DNA of 58,844 bases from Hoeflea sp. BRH_c9 (GTDB lineage Bacteria; Pseudomonadota; Alphaproteobacteria; Rhizobiales; Rhizobiaceae), in assembly GCA_000961635.1 (NCBI GenBank), contig LADQ01000150.1, positions 1-58,844 on the forward strand. Direction: 5' to 3'. The notes under the pieces were generated by a model that worked only from the letters and a program-made list of their open reading frames with translations, was not told the origin of the DNA and searched no databases. A program made the translations under genes and the position numbers. This document shows, one piece after another, positions 7,629-16,011 of the stretch (position 1 is the stretch's first letter; each line of letters begins with the position of its first letter).

Positions 7629-9655
7629 ACCCGATCACTGAGCGCATCTCACGCCATCTTCTCCGACGCATCCGTAGACTCGCACTTCTTGATCTATACC
7701 AGAGCGCCTCCAACGTCGGGCTGCTCGACATGAATTTCCCGTTCGGTGAGATGAAGCAGGGCATTGCATGGCAAGTCTCCGGACCTGCGGCATCCGCGCT
7801 GGCCGGCGACATAAACCGTGCCCGACGCCTTGTTGGCCGGGGGCTGAAGCGGGCACCTACTACGATGAATGACGGCTTTGTTGATCTTGACGGCAGGGAA
7901 CCAATCAATCGGGAGTCCATTTGCTCGTCTGGCCGTAGACCGTTGTACGAGGTTCGGCCGAAACCCGTTGACGCTGGCTCGAAGTCGGTAAGACGCAAGA
8001 AGGTCCAGTCGACCACATCCTATTCCAACAGTCCCAAGGCACTGGATTCCCCAACGATGTTCGGCTTGTTGCGGGAATTCCTGCCGCTGCCCAATCCGAT
8101 GCAGGTGGCGATCGCTCTGCTGATCGCTCGTGCGGTGGGCCAAAGCGTCGCTGATCTCAGTGCCCTTCGCGAAGTTCTGATGCGGAGAAACCCGGTAATC
8201 TTGCTCAAAATCCCGGTCACGGGATTTGAGACCCAATTCGGTGTGATGCTGGAAGAAGCATTGCTCTTCCCTTTCTATGCAGAACTGAATGATATCATTG
8301 GCGATCGGCCGCTCTCGGGGCGGTTTGGGGAAGCACGGCCAGAGATGCGTCAGCGGAAGGTAGTTACAGGATCGGGACGCAATGTCGCGGATTTGACTCA
8401 GCAGAACCTGAAGCGACGCTTGGGCAAAGCCATTCTGGGTGACGCGGCACCGCTTGTGATCGCTGACGAGACATCAGCACCTGCCCGCCAGGAAGTCACG
8501 GCCGCCGCCGACATCATCCTTGAATCCAAGGGCATCGACAGGGAGCTGATCGCCGATCTGCTTGATGTCTGTCTTGGCATTCCCACGAGTGAATCTCTTG
8601 CCAGTATGAAAGGGATGGCGCTCGATCTCAGCCGCCTGGGCTTGGATGATCTGGCGCTGGCGGTGCGGCCAGGGCGCACCGCCGTGACAGTGCTGAACTT
8701 GCTGGCGACCCTCGCGGAAGCTGTCGACAATGATCAGAACGAGAATGATGACAACATGACCCGCAAAGGGCGCTCATCACATCCCCTGTCGGCGTCGCGG
8801 GCCAAGCCAAAAGCCAATCCGATCGATATGATCCTGCCGGACGTTGAACCATCTACAAAGGCAGATGCGGACAAGCCGAAGTCAGCCAGCTCAGGGGCAG
8901 CAGGTGAGGCTGCATCATCGACACATCATGTGCGTTCCCTCCGCGTTGAAACCTTGGCCGGCTACGGCGAGGCCCGACAATGGGCGCTTGATCTGAAAGG
9001 CGACCTCCCGCTCTGGCGCGAGGGCATGTTGGGTTGGGATGAGATGAGCACCAAGCTCTTGCTGTCCGGTCCACCGGGAACCGGCAAGACAACTTACGCC
9101 AAGGCCCTCTGCAACAGTCTGCAAATTCCGCTGATTGTGAGCTCCGTGGCGGAGTGGCTGGAGTGCGGTCACCTCGGAGACGTGCTTCAACGCATGGCAG
9201 CGGTCTTCAAGGCAGCGCGAGAGGCAGCACCCTGCATCCTGTTCATCGACGAGATCGATACGATTGGGAGCCGCGTGCATGGCAGAGAAAAGGCTCATGA
9301 CGACTATTGGACGTCACTCATCACCAAGCTCCTTGAACTGCTCGACGGGGCTCTGAAATCTGAGGGCGTCATCGTCGTTGCCGCAACCAACTTGCCACAG
9401 AAGATTGATCCGGCACTCGTGCGATCAGGCAGGCTTGAAAAACATGTCGTTATTCCACCGCCCGACGCCGAGGCCCTGGCAGGGATTCTGGCGCACCATC
9501 TCGGCACTGATCTGGCAGCAGTGCTGTCCTCTGCTCCTGACCACCGCGCATTGCCTATGGAACCGTCACCGATGGCCGACGTGAACCCCAGAACCGTAGC
9601 CGAGGCTTCGACCTATCCCGATCCATCGCCGAAGAAAGGGCGCGCCCATGTCTGA
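7625..9655 (+). CDS. AAA+ ATPase half of a split FtsH-like protease
   Basis: 676 residues. The first 440 are an unrecognised, mainly helical region with a low-complexity linker (about 390-440), without the membrane helices of FtsH. The AAA+ core is clear: Walker A GPPGTGKTT (K488), Walker B CILFIDEID (D542, E543), sensor-1 VAATN (N589), and VRSGRLEK with likely arginine fingers R600 and R603. The protein stops soon after the core, so the helical lid is missing. The lid-like sequence GADIERLVREV is found instead at the start of the next gene, which overlaps by 8 bases in another frame. It probably unfolds substrates for that peptidase. The fission could be natural, or bypassed by frameshifting. 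Confidence 0.8.
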   Translation: MNPITERISRHLLRRIRRLALLDLYQSASNVGLLDMNFPFGEMKQGIAWQVSGPAASALAGDINRARRLVGRGLKRAPTTMNDGFVDLDGREPINRESICSSGRRPLYEVRPKPVDAGSKSVRRKKVQSTTSYSNSPKALDSPTMFGLLREFLPLPNPMQVAIALLIARAVGQSVADLSALREVLMRRNPVILLKIPVTGFETQFGVMLEEALLFPFYAELNDIIGDRPLSGRFGEARPEMRQRKVVTGSGRNVADLTQQNLKRRLGKAILGDAAPLVIADETSAPARQEVTAAADIILESKGIDRELIADLLDVCLGIPTSESLASMKGMALDLSRLGLDDLALAVRPGRTAVTVLNLLATLAEAVDNDQNENDDNMTRKGRSSHPLSASRAKPKANPIDMILPDVEPSTKADADKPKSASSGAAGEAASSTHHVRSLRVETLAGYGEARQWALDLKGDLPLWREGMLGWDEMSTKLLLSGPPGTGKTTYAKALCNSLQIPLIVSSVAEWLECGHLGDVLQRMAAVFKAAREAAPCILFIDEIDTIGSRVHGREKAHDDYWTSLITKLLELLDGALKSEGVIVVAATNLPQKIDPALVRSGRLEKHVVIPPPDAEALAGILAHHLGTDLAAVLSSAPDHRALPMEPSPMADVNPRTVAEASTYPDPSPKKGRAHV

Positions 9656-10379
9656 CATCAATCCGGGTCTTTCCCCTCAGTCCGCACTTCAGCCTCTTGC
9701 GCTCCAAGCTCTCGGCCGAACCGGTGCCGATATCGAACGGCTGGTCCGCGAAGTCCGCCAGCGGGCACGGCGCGAAAAGCGTGAAATGACATGGGCAGAT
9801 ATCGAGCAGGCACTTGGCGATCAACGAATGGTCATGTCCGCCGATCTCCGATGGCGCGCGTCTGTCCATGAAACCGGTCATGCGATTGCATGGACATTGC
9901 TGCGCATCGGCGAGGTCGAATCGATCACCATTGGCATCCAGGATATCGGCCAAGTGATGGTCCTTCGGTTCACGCATCTGGCGCAAACCGAAAACTGGCT
10001 TGCGAGAACGATGGCAGCAGCACTCGCCGGGCGTGTTGCCGAACAGATCGTCTTCGGTGAAGTCTTGGCGGGATCGGGTGGAGGCGAGGACAGCGATCTC
10101 GCCAAGGCAACCGGTATCGCGCTGGGCGCAGAGACAAGTCTCGGATTCGCGGAGCATCAACCGCTGCTTTATCGCCCCGCAACCCGCGGCTTCGATATGC
10201 TGACATTGGATCGTGAATTGGCGGACAGGGTCAATGCGAGACTGTTGAACGCAGAGACCATGGCTCGCCGTTTACTGGAAGAGCATCGGTTGAAACTGAT
10301 GGAAATCGCCACCGGTCTCAACCAAGTTGGCGTCATGTCAGGCGATGAAATGCGCAGGCTATTAGAAATGGAAAGCTGA
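9648..10379 (+). CDS. M41-like zinc peptidase half of a split FtsH
   Basis: 243 residues. Residues 25-60 (GRTGADIERLVREVRQRAR, then MTWADIEQAL) look like the AAA+ lid of FtsH. The zinc site follows: HETGH (H74, E75, H78) and, by analogy with FtsH, D150 in SDLAKAT as third ligand. The C-terminal helical part ends with a MSGDEMRRLL motif similar to FtsH. All key residues are present, so it should be an active metallopeptidase. There is no membrane segment, so it would act in the cytoplasm with the preceding ATPase. Partial copies of a paralogue lie at 13555 and 30183. Confidence 0.85.
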   Translation: MSDINPGLSPQSALQPLALQALGRTGADIERLVREVRQRARREKREMTWADIEQALGDQRMVMSADLRWRASVHETGHAIAWTLLRIGEVESITIGIQDIGQVMVLRFTHLAQTENWLARTMAAALAGRVAEQIVFGEVLAGSGGGEDSDLAKATGIALGAETSLGFAEHQPLLYRPATRGFDMLTLDRELADRVNARLLNAETMARRLLEEHRLKLMEIATGLNQVGVMSGDEMRRLLEMES

Positions 10380-10744
10380 TGGCGCGCGTCAAGCTTCATT
10401 CACGATGATGCATAACGGGCAGTGTTCTGTCGGGAGATGAAGTGCGGCATCTGATGGGCAAGTGTGGGGATGGCTGCGATGATCACGGTGAACGGCGGCT
10501 CTGAAACGACGATTCCTTCTGACGCCGCTCCGATTCCGATCAATGATTTGTCGTTTCCACCGTAAACGGCGTTTTGTGCTGGCATCGGTCGGTCAGTCAA
10601 GTCATGGCGGCACCCCAATCTGGCTGCTGGCATGGCGCATTACGCAAAATCGGTCGGGCGGGTTGGTGCACGTCGCGGATGATTTTATCTGAATGGAGCC
10701 AAGGTGCCCGCCCGGCAACTCGATTTGCCTTGATTGCATGCGCG

Positions 10745-10887
10745 TCGGATCGAGTTGCGGGCAAATCAATGTAAATCAGCAAAAATCATCTCAATTTACG
10801 CTGCCGCGATTCTGACTACCCGAAATTCGATTCCCGACGAACAATCGGCGATTCCTCAACAAACGCCGTTTGCGGAAAGCCTGCGGT
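10745..10887 (+). repeat. Dispersed repeat with GANTC sites, copy a
   Basis: Contains TCGGATCGAGTTGCGGGCAA, then ATCTCAATTTACGCTGCC followed by three GATTC sites (10808, 10829, 10850) in 47 bases. Close kin lie at 14779-14915, and looser kin at 14440-14530 and 30660-30745. In this copy one frame reads IISIYAAAI...EQSAI...FAESL to a stop, and the same words occur at 14815, so the family may derive from a gene end. The rest of 10380-10936 holds no gene that I can support. Confidence 0.55.
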
Positions 10888-10936
10888 AACGACGGCGTGC
10901 TAGGGATGGCGGGGGACCGATGTGTGAGGGTGAGCG

Positions 10937-11278
10937 ATGGCCAGGATGACAGCGAAGCAAAGGGCGGACCAGCAGGTGGTACGCCAGAAGGACCTCCGTG
11001 ACAGAATGCGGGACAAGCGGCGGCCGTCGCGTGATGACATTGCGCGCCTGCTGCTCTGGCAGATGGTCACTGGCGTCAGCGAGAACCGTGCCGATCGCCG
11101 AAAGGTTCTGGATCGGCTCCGCGACGAGATCGTTGAGGGCCTGGAGCGGCAGGGATTTGATGGCCGCGAAAGTGAGGACGCATTCGAGGAACTGGTGATC
11201 AAATACGAAAAGGGACCTTATCCATTTCGCCCAAAGAGGCATCTGCAAAAGGATACTGGCGGCTCGGGTATGGAATAG
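10937..11278 (+). CDS. Hypothetical charged protein
   Basis: 113 residues, with a GAGG element about 10 bases before ATG 10937. The sequence is rich in Arg, Lys, Asp and Glu and mainly helical (KVLDRLRDEIVEGLERQG), soluble and without cysteines. Orientation matches the split-FtsH operon, but the 557-base gap with a repeat argues for its own promoter. I do not recognise the family. Confidence 0.5.
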   Translation: MARMTAKQRADQQVVRQKDLRDRMRDKRRPSRDDIARLLLWQMVTGVSENRADRRKVLDRLRDEIVEGLERQGFDGRESEDAFEELVIKYEKGPYPFRPKRHLQKDTGGSGME

Positions 11279-11723
11279 GATGCCGAGTTGTAAGTCTGGA
11301 AGCCTGGGGTCTGTCCTTGGCAGACCGCCTCAACCTTTTGCCACCGTTTCCCTCTTTACTGCAGCGGTGGTTTCATCCGCTCAGTTGACCAGTCACGAAA
11401 CGTGATGCCTTGGCTGTTAACTTGGCTTGCAACACTGCGCATTGTGCAAACCACGTTGAGGTTCCAACCCCGTATTCCCCCATTACTCCCTATAACGTCG
11501 TTTGCAGAGGAATCGGAAATTTGGATGGGCAGTGCCCAATCGTGATGCAACTGGGATATGCCATCGATTCACAATTCCTCCATCGATTTGCCAACAATTA
11601 ATGAATGGGCGTCAATGATTTGCATGCCGCTTGACCGCCCAGCCAGGAAACCGGTGTGACATACGCGGATAGCACGCCGACCGAGCTTCAGGCTCAAACA
11701 GATTCATCTACAATGGAGCAAAT
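11279..11723. other. No gene recognised
   Basis: No frame with convincing composition. GANTC sites occur near 11512 and 11566, in the same style as the denser arrays further on. Confidence 0.45.
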
Positions 11724-12803
11724 ATGTCAGTCTGCGCCCAGGTTGAGGTTCCAATCGTCACAACCGGTCGCACGAGTGGTGCCCGCAAGCTGCAGATCAT
11801 TGAGACAAAAGTCATCCGCCATGTCGACATTCAAGAATTCGAGGAGCGGGATGCGCCTATCGCACTGACTTGCGGACTCGGAGAATACCGGTTCAATGAA
11901 GGTCAGTTTTTTCGGCGGGCAGGTCAATGCCACGGCCCGCGAAATAATTGCCGTATGGATTGGTTCAGTTCATCCAGCCCATTGGTTGGACGTCTGTCCT
12001 ATCGCGCGCTCCACAATAAGCTGGTGAACGAAATCGGCGAAAATCGGATTGTTGATCTGGCCTCCGCGATCGGGAGGGTGTTTGACAACCTCCCTCTCCT
12101 GCCGCCAGCCTCTGTCAAGGACATGGAGATGGCGCTCGTAGAAAAACAGCTTGCAGAATTCGACGAGCTTGCCCCTACACTGATGACGGTCGGCGAAATC
12201 ATCTATTGCCCTGTCGATCAGCCTGTGCTGGTTCTCTTCAAGCCGCAAACCTTCTCACGGCCGGCCTACCTTTGTGTGGTGGGAAGCATGGACGAGGTCG
12301 TTATTCGGGTCGGCAGAAATGAAGGGCCCATCGGCGTCTACTCTCCGGCTGATTTTGAACAGGCTCGCAATCGCGCGACGCAATTGGGCAAGGCTGGCGG
12401 TGGCTCGACATCGACGAACCCTCGTGATGTGCTTGTCGTGCACGATACGAGCCTGTTCGATCTTGACTGCCTGGCGTTGAACGCGGCAGTTTTCGCGAAG
12501 ATTTTCAGCAATGAGTTTTACAGACGCCGAGCCGATCAGCCGGGCCCAGAGATGGTCAAGAACATGCTGGAACTTGGTATGGAGCGGCTGGGTATGGTAG
12601 ACCGGCTCCATTCGCATCTCACAGAGTTTTTCAATACCGGCCTTGCCGATCCGCTGATCGATGTTGCCGCAAAAATTGTTGAACGGGCTCTCGGCGATCC
12701 ACTTTGGAAAACAGCTTCATGTGGACTGCTCGAGCAGCGCCAGTTCATGTGCAACTGCCTTGATGATCCGATTGCTCCGAACATAGATATACCTCCATTT
12801 TAG
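11724..12803 (+). CDS. Hypothetical protein
   Basis: 359 residues from ATG 11724, preceded by GGAG with 6 bases of spacing. No signal peptide, membrane segment or familiar motif. A central region (EIIYCPVDQPVLVLFKPQTF, about 165-185) looks like beta strands, followed by helices towards the C-terminus. Several cysteines are near the end (CGLLEQRQFMCNC). It sits between the split-FtsH operon and the WGR gene. No function proposed. Confidence 0.55.
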   Translation: MSVCAQVEVPIVTTGRTSGARKLQIIETKVIRHVDIQEFEERDAPIALTCGLGEYRFNEGQFFRRAGQCHGPRNNCRMDWFSSSSPLVGRLSYRALHNKLVNEIGENRIVDLASAIGRVFDNLPLLPPASVKDMEMALVEKQLAEFDELAPTLMTVGEIIYCPVDQPVLVLFKPQTFSRPAYLCVVGSMDEVVIRVGRNEGPIGVYSPADFEQARNRATQLGKAGGGSTSTNPRDVLVVHDTSLFDLDCLALNAAVFAKIFSNEFYRRRADQPGPEMVKNMLELGMERLGMVDRLHSHLTEFFNTGLADPLIDVAAKIVERALGDPLWKTASCGLLEQRQFMCNCLDDPIAPNIDIPPF

Positions 12804-13078
12804 GTTCTCCCTATGCCGCCGGAAAAATTCCATGGGATCAAAGATTCAGTGTGGCGGAGTTGTTTGAATACAGGCCCAACCGGCGGCCCCGCATCGGCAA
12901 TTCTCCTTGGTTCTCGATCACTAAAAATCCGCGGCAATAAAGCGAACCGGACGTATATGTTCAGTGCGAGGCCCTTCAGGGTCGACAAGCGAGACCCAGC
13001 AGGAATGTGAATCAATCCGGTGCCATCGATTCACCAAATTCATTGGACGCCGGCATCGAAAATTCCGAATCTGTCGCT

Positions 13079-13342
13079 ATGATCTCACAGCCTTACTTCA
13101 TCTATGTCGAACGCACCGAAGCCGCGAAAAACATGGCCCGCTATTACGCCATGGAGATCTCGGAAACATTGTTTGGTGAGGCCTGCCTGACACGAACCTG
13201 GGGGCGCATCGGCAGTCGCGGTCAGAGCAGGCTGCAACAATTCGAGACAGAGAGTGAAGCGGTAGATCTGTTTCTGGATCTGATGCGCCAGAAGCGAAAG
13301 CGAGGCTATCGACCGAGACGTCCCTTGGGCAAATCCGTTTGA
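13079..13342 (+). CDS. WGR-domain protein
   Basis: 87 residues, almost all one WGR domain: the defining TWGRIGSRGQ is followed by FETESEAVDLFLDLMRQKRKRGY. WGR domains bind nucleic acids and occur in PARPs and in small bacterial proteins of this length. I chose ATG 13079 because the domain begins just after it; a start at 13007 would add about 24 low-complexity residues encoded by the GANTC-rich leader (sites at 13009, 13028, 13067). Role unknown. Confidence 0.75.
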   Translation: MISQPYFIYVERTEAAKNMARYYAMEISETLFGEACLTRTWGRIGSRGQSRLQQFETESEAVDLFLDLMRQKRKRGYRPRRPLGKSV

Positions 13343-13554
13343 ATGCGAGTGGAGCGCACCGGTCGTTCATTCGGCGCCGAAGTTTGGCTGATGAATTTTG
13401 ACCAACAGAGCATCCAGCCGCCATCGGCGGGCAGTCGCCTGCGTGGCAGGCGTCCGCGATTACAGTTGCCCTTCTGATCTGAAGGCCGTCAACAGCTACC
13501 TTCCTGTGTATGCCGCGTAAGATCCGGATTCTGCTCTAATCATCCCGCAGGCGA

Positions 13555-13869
13555 ATGAGCAATGCCGCCGCCTCGGTGGATGCTGAAACCAGCCCGGGAT
13601 GTGGGTCTACAACCGCCCTGCTCTATCGATCTGCCCATGAGCATCCGTCGCTGCTGTCGCTTTATCGACAGCTCGTACAACAGGTGAAAGTCCGGCTTGA
13701 GGCTGCGGAGGAGATGGCCAAAAACCTTCTGTCAAATCATCGCACTCAGCTGGAAGCGTTGGCAAGCCGTGCTGCCGAGCGAAAGGTACTTGATGGCGAC
13801 GAAGTGAGATCGGTGATCAGTGCAGGCTCGACCGCTGCATCGGAGAATCCAAAGAACCAGGCGCCCTGA
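13555..13869 (+). pseudogene. C-terminal relic of an M41-like peptidase
   Basis: The frame contains AETSPG, LLYRSAHEHPSLLS and KVLDGDEVRSVI, which align with AETSLG, LLYRPATRG and VMSGDEMRRLL at the C-terminus of the peptidase at 9648-10379. The HExxH part is absent, so it cannot be an active enzyme. The LLYRSAH-HPSLLS words match the relic at 30183 better than the intact gene, so both relics come from a second paralogue. A start at 13555 is possible, but I see it as decayed. Confidence 0.65.
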
Positions 13870-13875
13870 AACGGC

Positions 13876-14048
13876 GATTCAGAAATCTGCTCCCGCGTTG
13901 CCAGATCCGGCTCTTCCGATTCGGACCCCTTCGCACGCGTTGCCGATCCATGATGTACCGATTCACAACCCTGAGACGGCGTTTCCAATCGAGGATTTGC
14001 CGTTGCGGAACTTCGCATTCGCGTTGCTGAATTCAGCTTCGGCGATTC
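13876..14048. repeat. Degenerate short repeat with GANTC sites
   Basis: GATTC occurs at 13876, 13918, 13960 and 14044. The first three are spaced exactly 42 bases apart and the fourth is 84 (2 x 42) further on, so the unit is probably 21 or 42 bases. The stretch reads as a degenerate peptide repeat (ALPIRTPSHALPIHDVPI) on the plus strand, which I take as a by-product of the repeat rather than a protein. Confidence 0.5.
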
Positions 14049-14235
14049 CTGCCTGAACAGAACGGTTGCCAATATCGGCTTTGCCGTTTCCCCTTTCGGC
14101 CTTCGCGGTTCTCTGGGAAACGCTGTTGTCAACACAGAGGTATGTACGCCCGTCGAGCAAGCAGCCTCTTAAGACGGGCCGAGCCTGGGCGAGGGCCAAG
14201 ATGGTTGTCGTTCATCATAGCAGATCCACCGGCTT

Positions 14236-14567
14236 TTGGCCAAAATAGCCGCCTGCCCTACCCCGAAACCTCCTCGGATAAGTGTAACGCTCCCATAGAA
14301 GCGGTTGATGGTCGATGTCTGCATCATGGGCAACTCATTTTGCGGGAAAGCAAATCAAGATGCGTCAAAACAAATTGCTGGCGGTAGGTTTCGATGTGCC
14401 TGGCAGTCAACACGCGGCAAAACGATGTACCGAAAACTCGAAACACATCATCTCAATTTATGTTGCCGCGATTCGGAACTTGGCCACGTCGATTCGGATC
14501 CAGGATTCCGCGATTCTGAATCCGTCTTTTTCGATTCGGCATCAGAGATTATCGATTCTGAAGACTC
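14236..14567 (+). repeat. Duplicated tail module ending in GANTC array, copy b
   Basis: From TTGGCCAAAAT through CGGTTGATGGTCGATGTC, TGCCTGGCA and ACTCGAAACA to ATCATCTCAATTTAT, the order of words matches 30461-30760. Both copies stand downstream of an M41 relic. The segment ends with eight GANTC sites in 98 bases (14470, 14491, 14504, 14512, 14518, 14533, 14554, 14563). No convincing gene in 13870-14990. Confidence 0.6.
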
Positions 14568-14778
14568 AATTACTCGTTCCTGTGCGAACGGTGGTTGCGC
14601 TTGGCTCCGAGGCTAACCACGCACTTCCAGTCTGTGGCCGTCTAGATTTTAACGACCGACCTCGCGCCCGCCAGCGAAGCAAAATTGATGAGAAACTGGA
14701 TGTACCGTGCTGGCGAAGCGATATGATTGGGAACAACTTGCTTACAAGGCGATCCACATTGACTTGATTGGTGCCACA

Positions 14779-14915
14779 TCGGATCGAGTTGCAGGCAATT
14801 TAACGCACATTATCTCAATTTACGCTGCCGCGATTCCGATTGCGCGAAATTCGATTCAACATGAGCAATCCGCGATTCTTCTGGAAGCGGCGTTTGCTGA
14901 AACGCTGCAAGCATG
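14779..14915 (+). repeat. Dispersed repeat with GANTC sites, copy c
   Basis: Close kin of copy a at 10745: TCGGATCGAGTTGCAGGCAA, then ATCTCAATTTACGCTGCCG and three GATTC sites (14832, 14853, 14874) with the same 21-base spacing as in copy a. Ends with GTTTGCTGAAACGCTGC, as copy a ends with GTTTGCGGAAAGCCTGC. Confidence 0.6.
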
Positions 14916-14993
14916 ACTTCATGGTGGGGTGCTGATCACCACCATACGCGAGACGAGCGAAGGCCAGAATGCCTTCAGGGAGACATCGACCAA

Positions 14994-15206
14994 TCAGACG
15001 ATGCGTCGGAAGGAACATCGTGACAAGGCGCGCAACGAGATCGCCGTGAGTTTCGATACCAAGGCTGCGATGGCTGCGAAACCGAACATGCTGGCGGCCT
15101 TGGCACAGGTTACGAGTGCAAAGAACTCCACCATCGGCGCTTTGGCCTTTGTCGCCTGGGTCAGCGTGTTGGCGTCGATTGCCATGCGGCCCAAGTTGTT
15201 GTTCAT
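14994..15206 (-). CDS. Small putative membrane protein
   Basis: From ATG 15206 the frame gives 70 residues with one long hydrophobic stretch (MVEFFALVTCAKAASMFGFA, then AAIAALV), enough for one or two membrane helices, and a basic end. No family recognised. A GANTC cluster (15239-15272) stands just upstream. The reading could be a chance frame in decayed DNA. Confidence 0.35.
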   Translation of the reverse strand: MNNNLGRMAIDANTLTQATKAKAPMVEFFALVTCAKAASMFGFAAIAALVSKLTAISLRALSRCSFRRIV

Positions 15207-15238
15207 ATCCTGTATTCCCCCCGTTACTCCATGAAATC

Positions 15239-15272
15239 GAATCGATTCTTTCGAATTGTGAATCGCAGATTC
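15239..15272. repeat. Four GANTC sites in 34 bases
   Basis: GAATC 15239, GATTC 15244, GAATC 15260 and GATTC 15268. GAATCGATTC and GAATC...GATTC are themselves inverted pairs. It lies 33 bases upstream of the start of the small membrane-protein frame. CcrM of alphaproteobacteria methylates GANTC. Confidence 0.6.
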
Positions 15273-15647
15273 GAGGATGCCCGATTGCGGCGCTGGAAAC
15301 CCGTATGGGTCCAAGCACAGCCAGCGTTGAGCACTCACCATGGCCTTCGTGACCGGCGCGCTCAGACTGCTGACGCGCAGTGACTGTTCTTTCGTTCACC
15401 GCTTTGAGCGTAACGACAGCTGTCGCCATTCATTTCGAGAATGGTGGCATATCGCCGATCCTGGTGCGCGGCGTGAAGCCCTGCTCATCCCCTATCGCGC
15501 CTGCCAGTATGCACGAAAGGGCAACGGATGATCGGAGGCTGGTAGGATGGCCTGCTGAGCCGCTCATCACAAGTTCTGTGAGAATAATGCGGATATTGAC
15601 TAAGTCTGCCGTTTGAATGGGTCCACTCGTATCTGTTCAAAATACAA

Positions 15648-15857
15648 TCACTCGTCAGGAATTAGGCCATCGAACACCTCGATAAGAGCTCCGGTGATAG
15701 CCTGGCCAAGCGCATTCGCGGTTCTGGCGATCTCCTCTTCATTGCCATCTCGGGCAGCGACCGCCAGATCGCCTGCCTGGTCAGCGACGATTGCGCGGGC
15801 GCGTTCAATGGCCCATTGGGCAAAGTCGCTGCGCGATTCAATCGTGGTGGTTTCCAT
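15648..15857 (-). CDS. Small acidic hypothetical protein
   Basis: 69 residues from ATG 15857, chosen because CAGGAA stands at ribosome-site distance; a start at 15902 is also open. The sequence is acidic and helical (QWAIERARAIVADQAGDLAV, then GNEEEIARTANALGQAITG), soluble, with no motif I know. It lies downstream of the exonuclease gene on the same strand, 155 bases apart, with intervening DNA that holds nothing clear. Confidence 0.5.
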   Translation of the reverse strand: METTTIESRSDFAQWAIERARAIVADQAGDLAVAARDGNEEEIARTANALGQAITGALIEVFDGLIPDE

Positions 15858-16011
15858 GCTTGTTCCTGTCTCGTTGAGGAAATTTTCAGTTGTTAGCACC
15901 ATAGTTGAATGGCGCGTTGAGTATTGCGTACGCGCTATCCGGTCAGGGTGAGATAATCAAGCGGACAGCCCTGCCCCATCGTCTCGGGAAGTTCGAAGCC
16001 GTTTGGAGTGA

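Noticed and set aside
6213-10379. Ordinary FtsH gene broken by a sequencing error
   Set aside because: The linker between the halves is not FtsH-like, the peptidase has its own start, the membrane part is absent, and the paralogous relics point to an independent family; a frameshift cannot be fully excluded.
13876-14056. Proline-rich peptide ALPIRTPSHALPIHDVPI as a real protein
   Set aside because: No ribosome site; the pattern follows from the 21/42-base DNA repeat, and reads similarly in the opposite strand.
13876-14567. CRISPR array
   Set aside because: The repeats are short, degenerate and not separated by unique spacers of constant length; no cas gene nearby.
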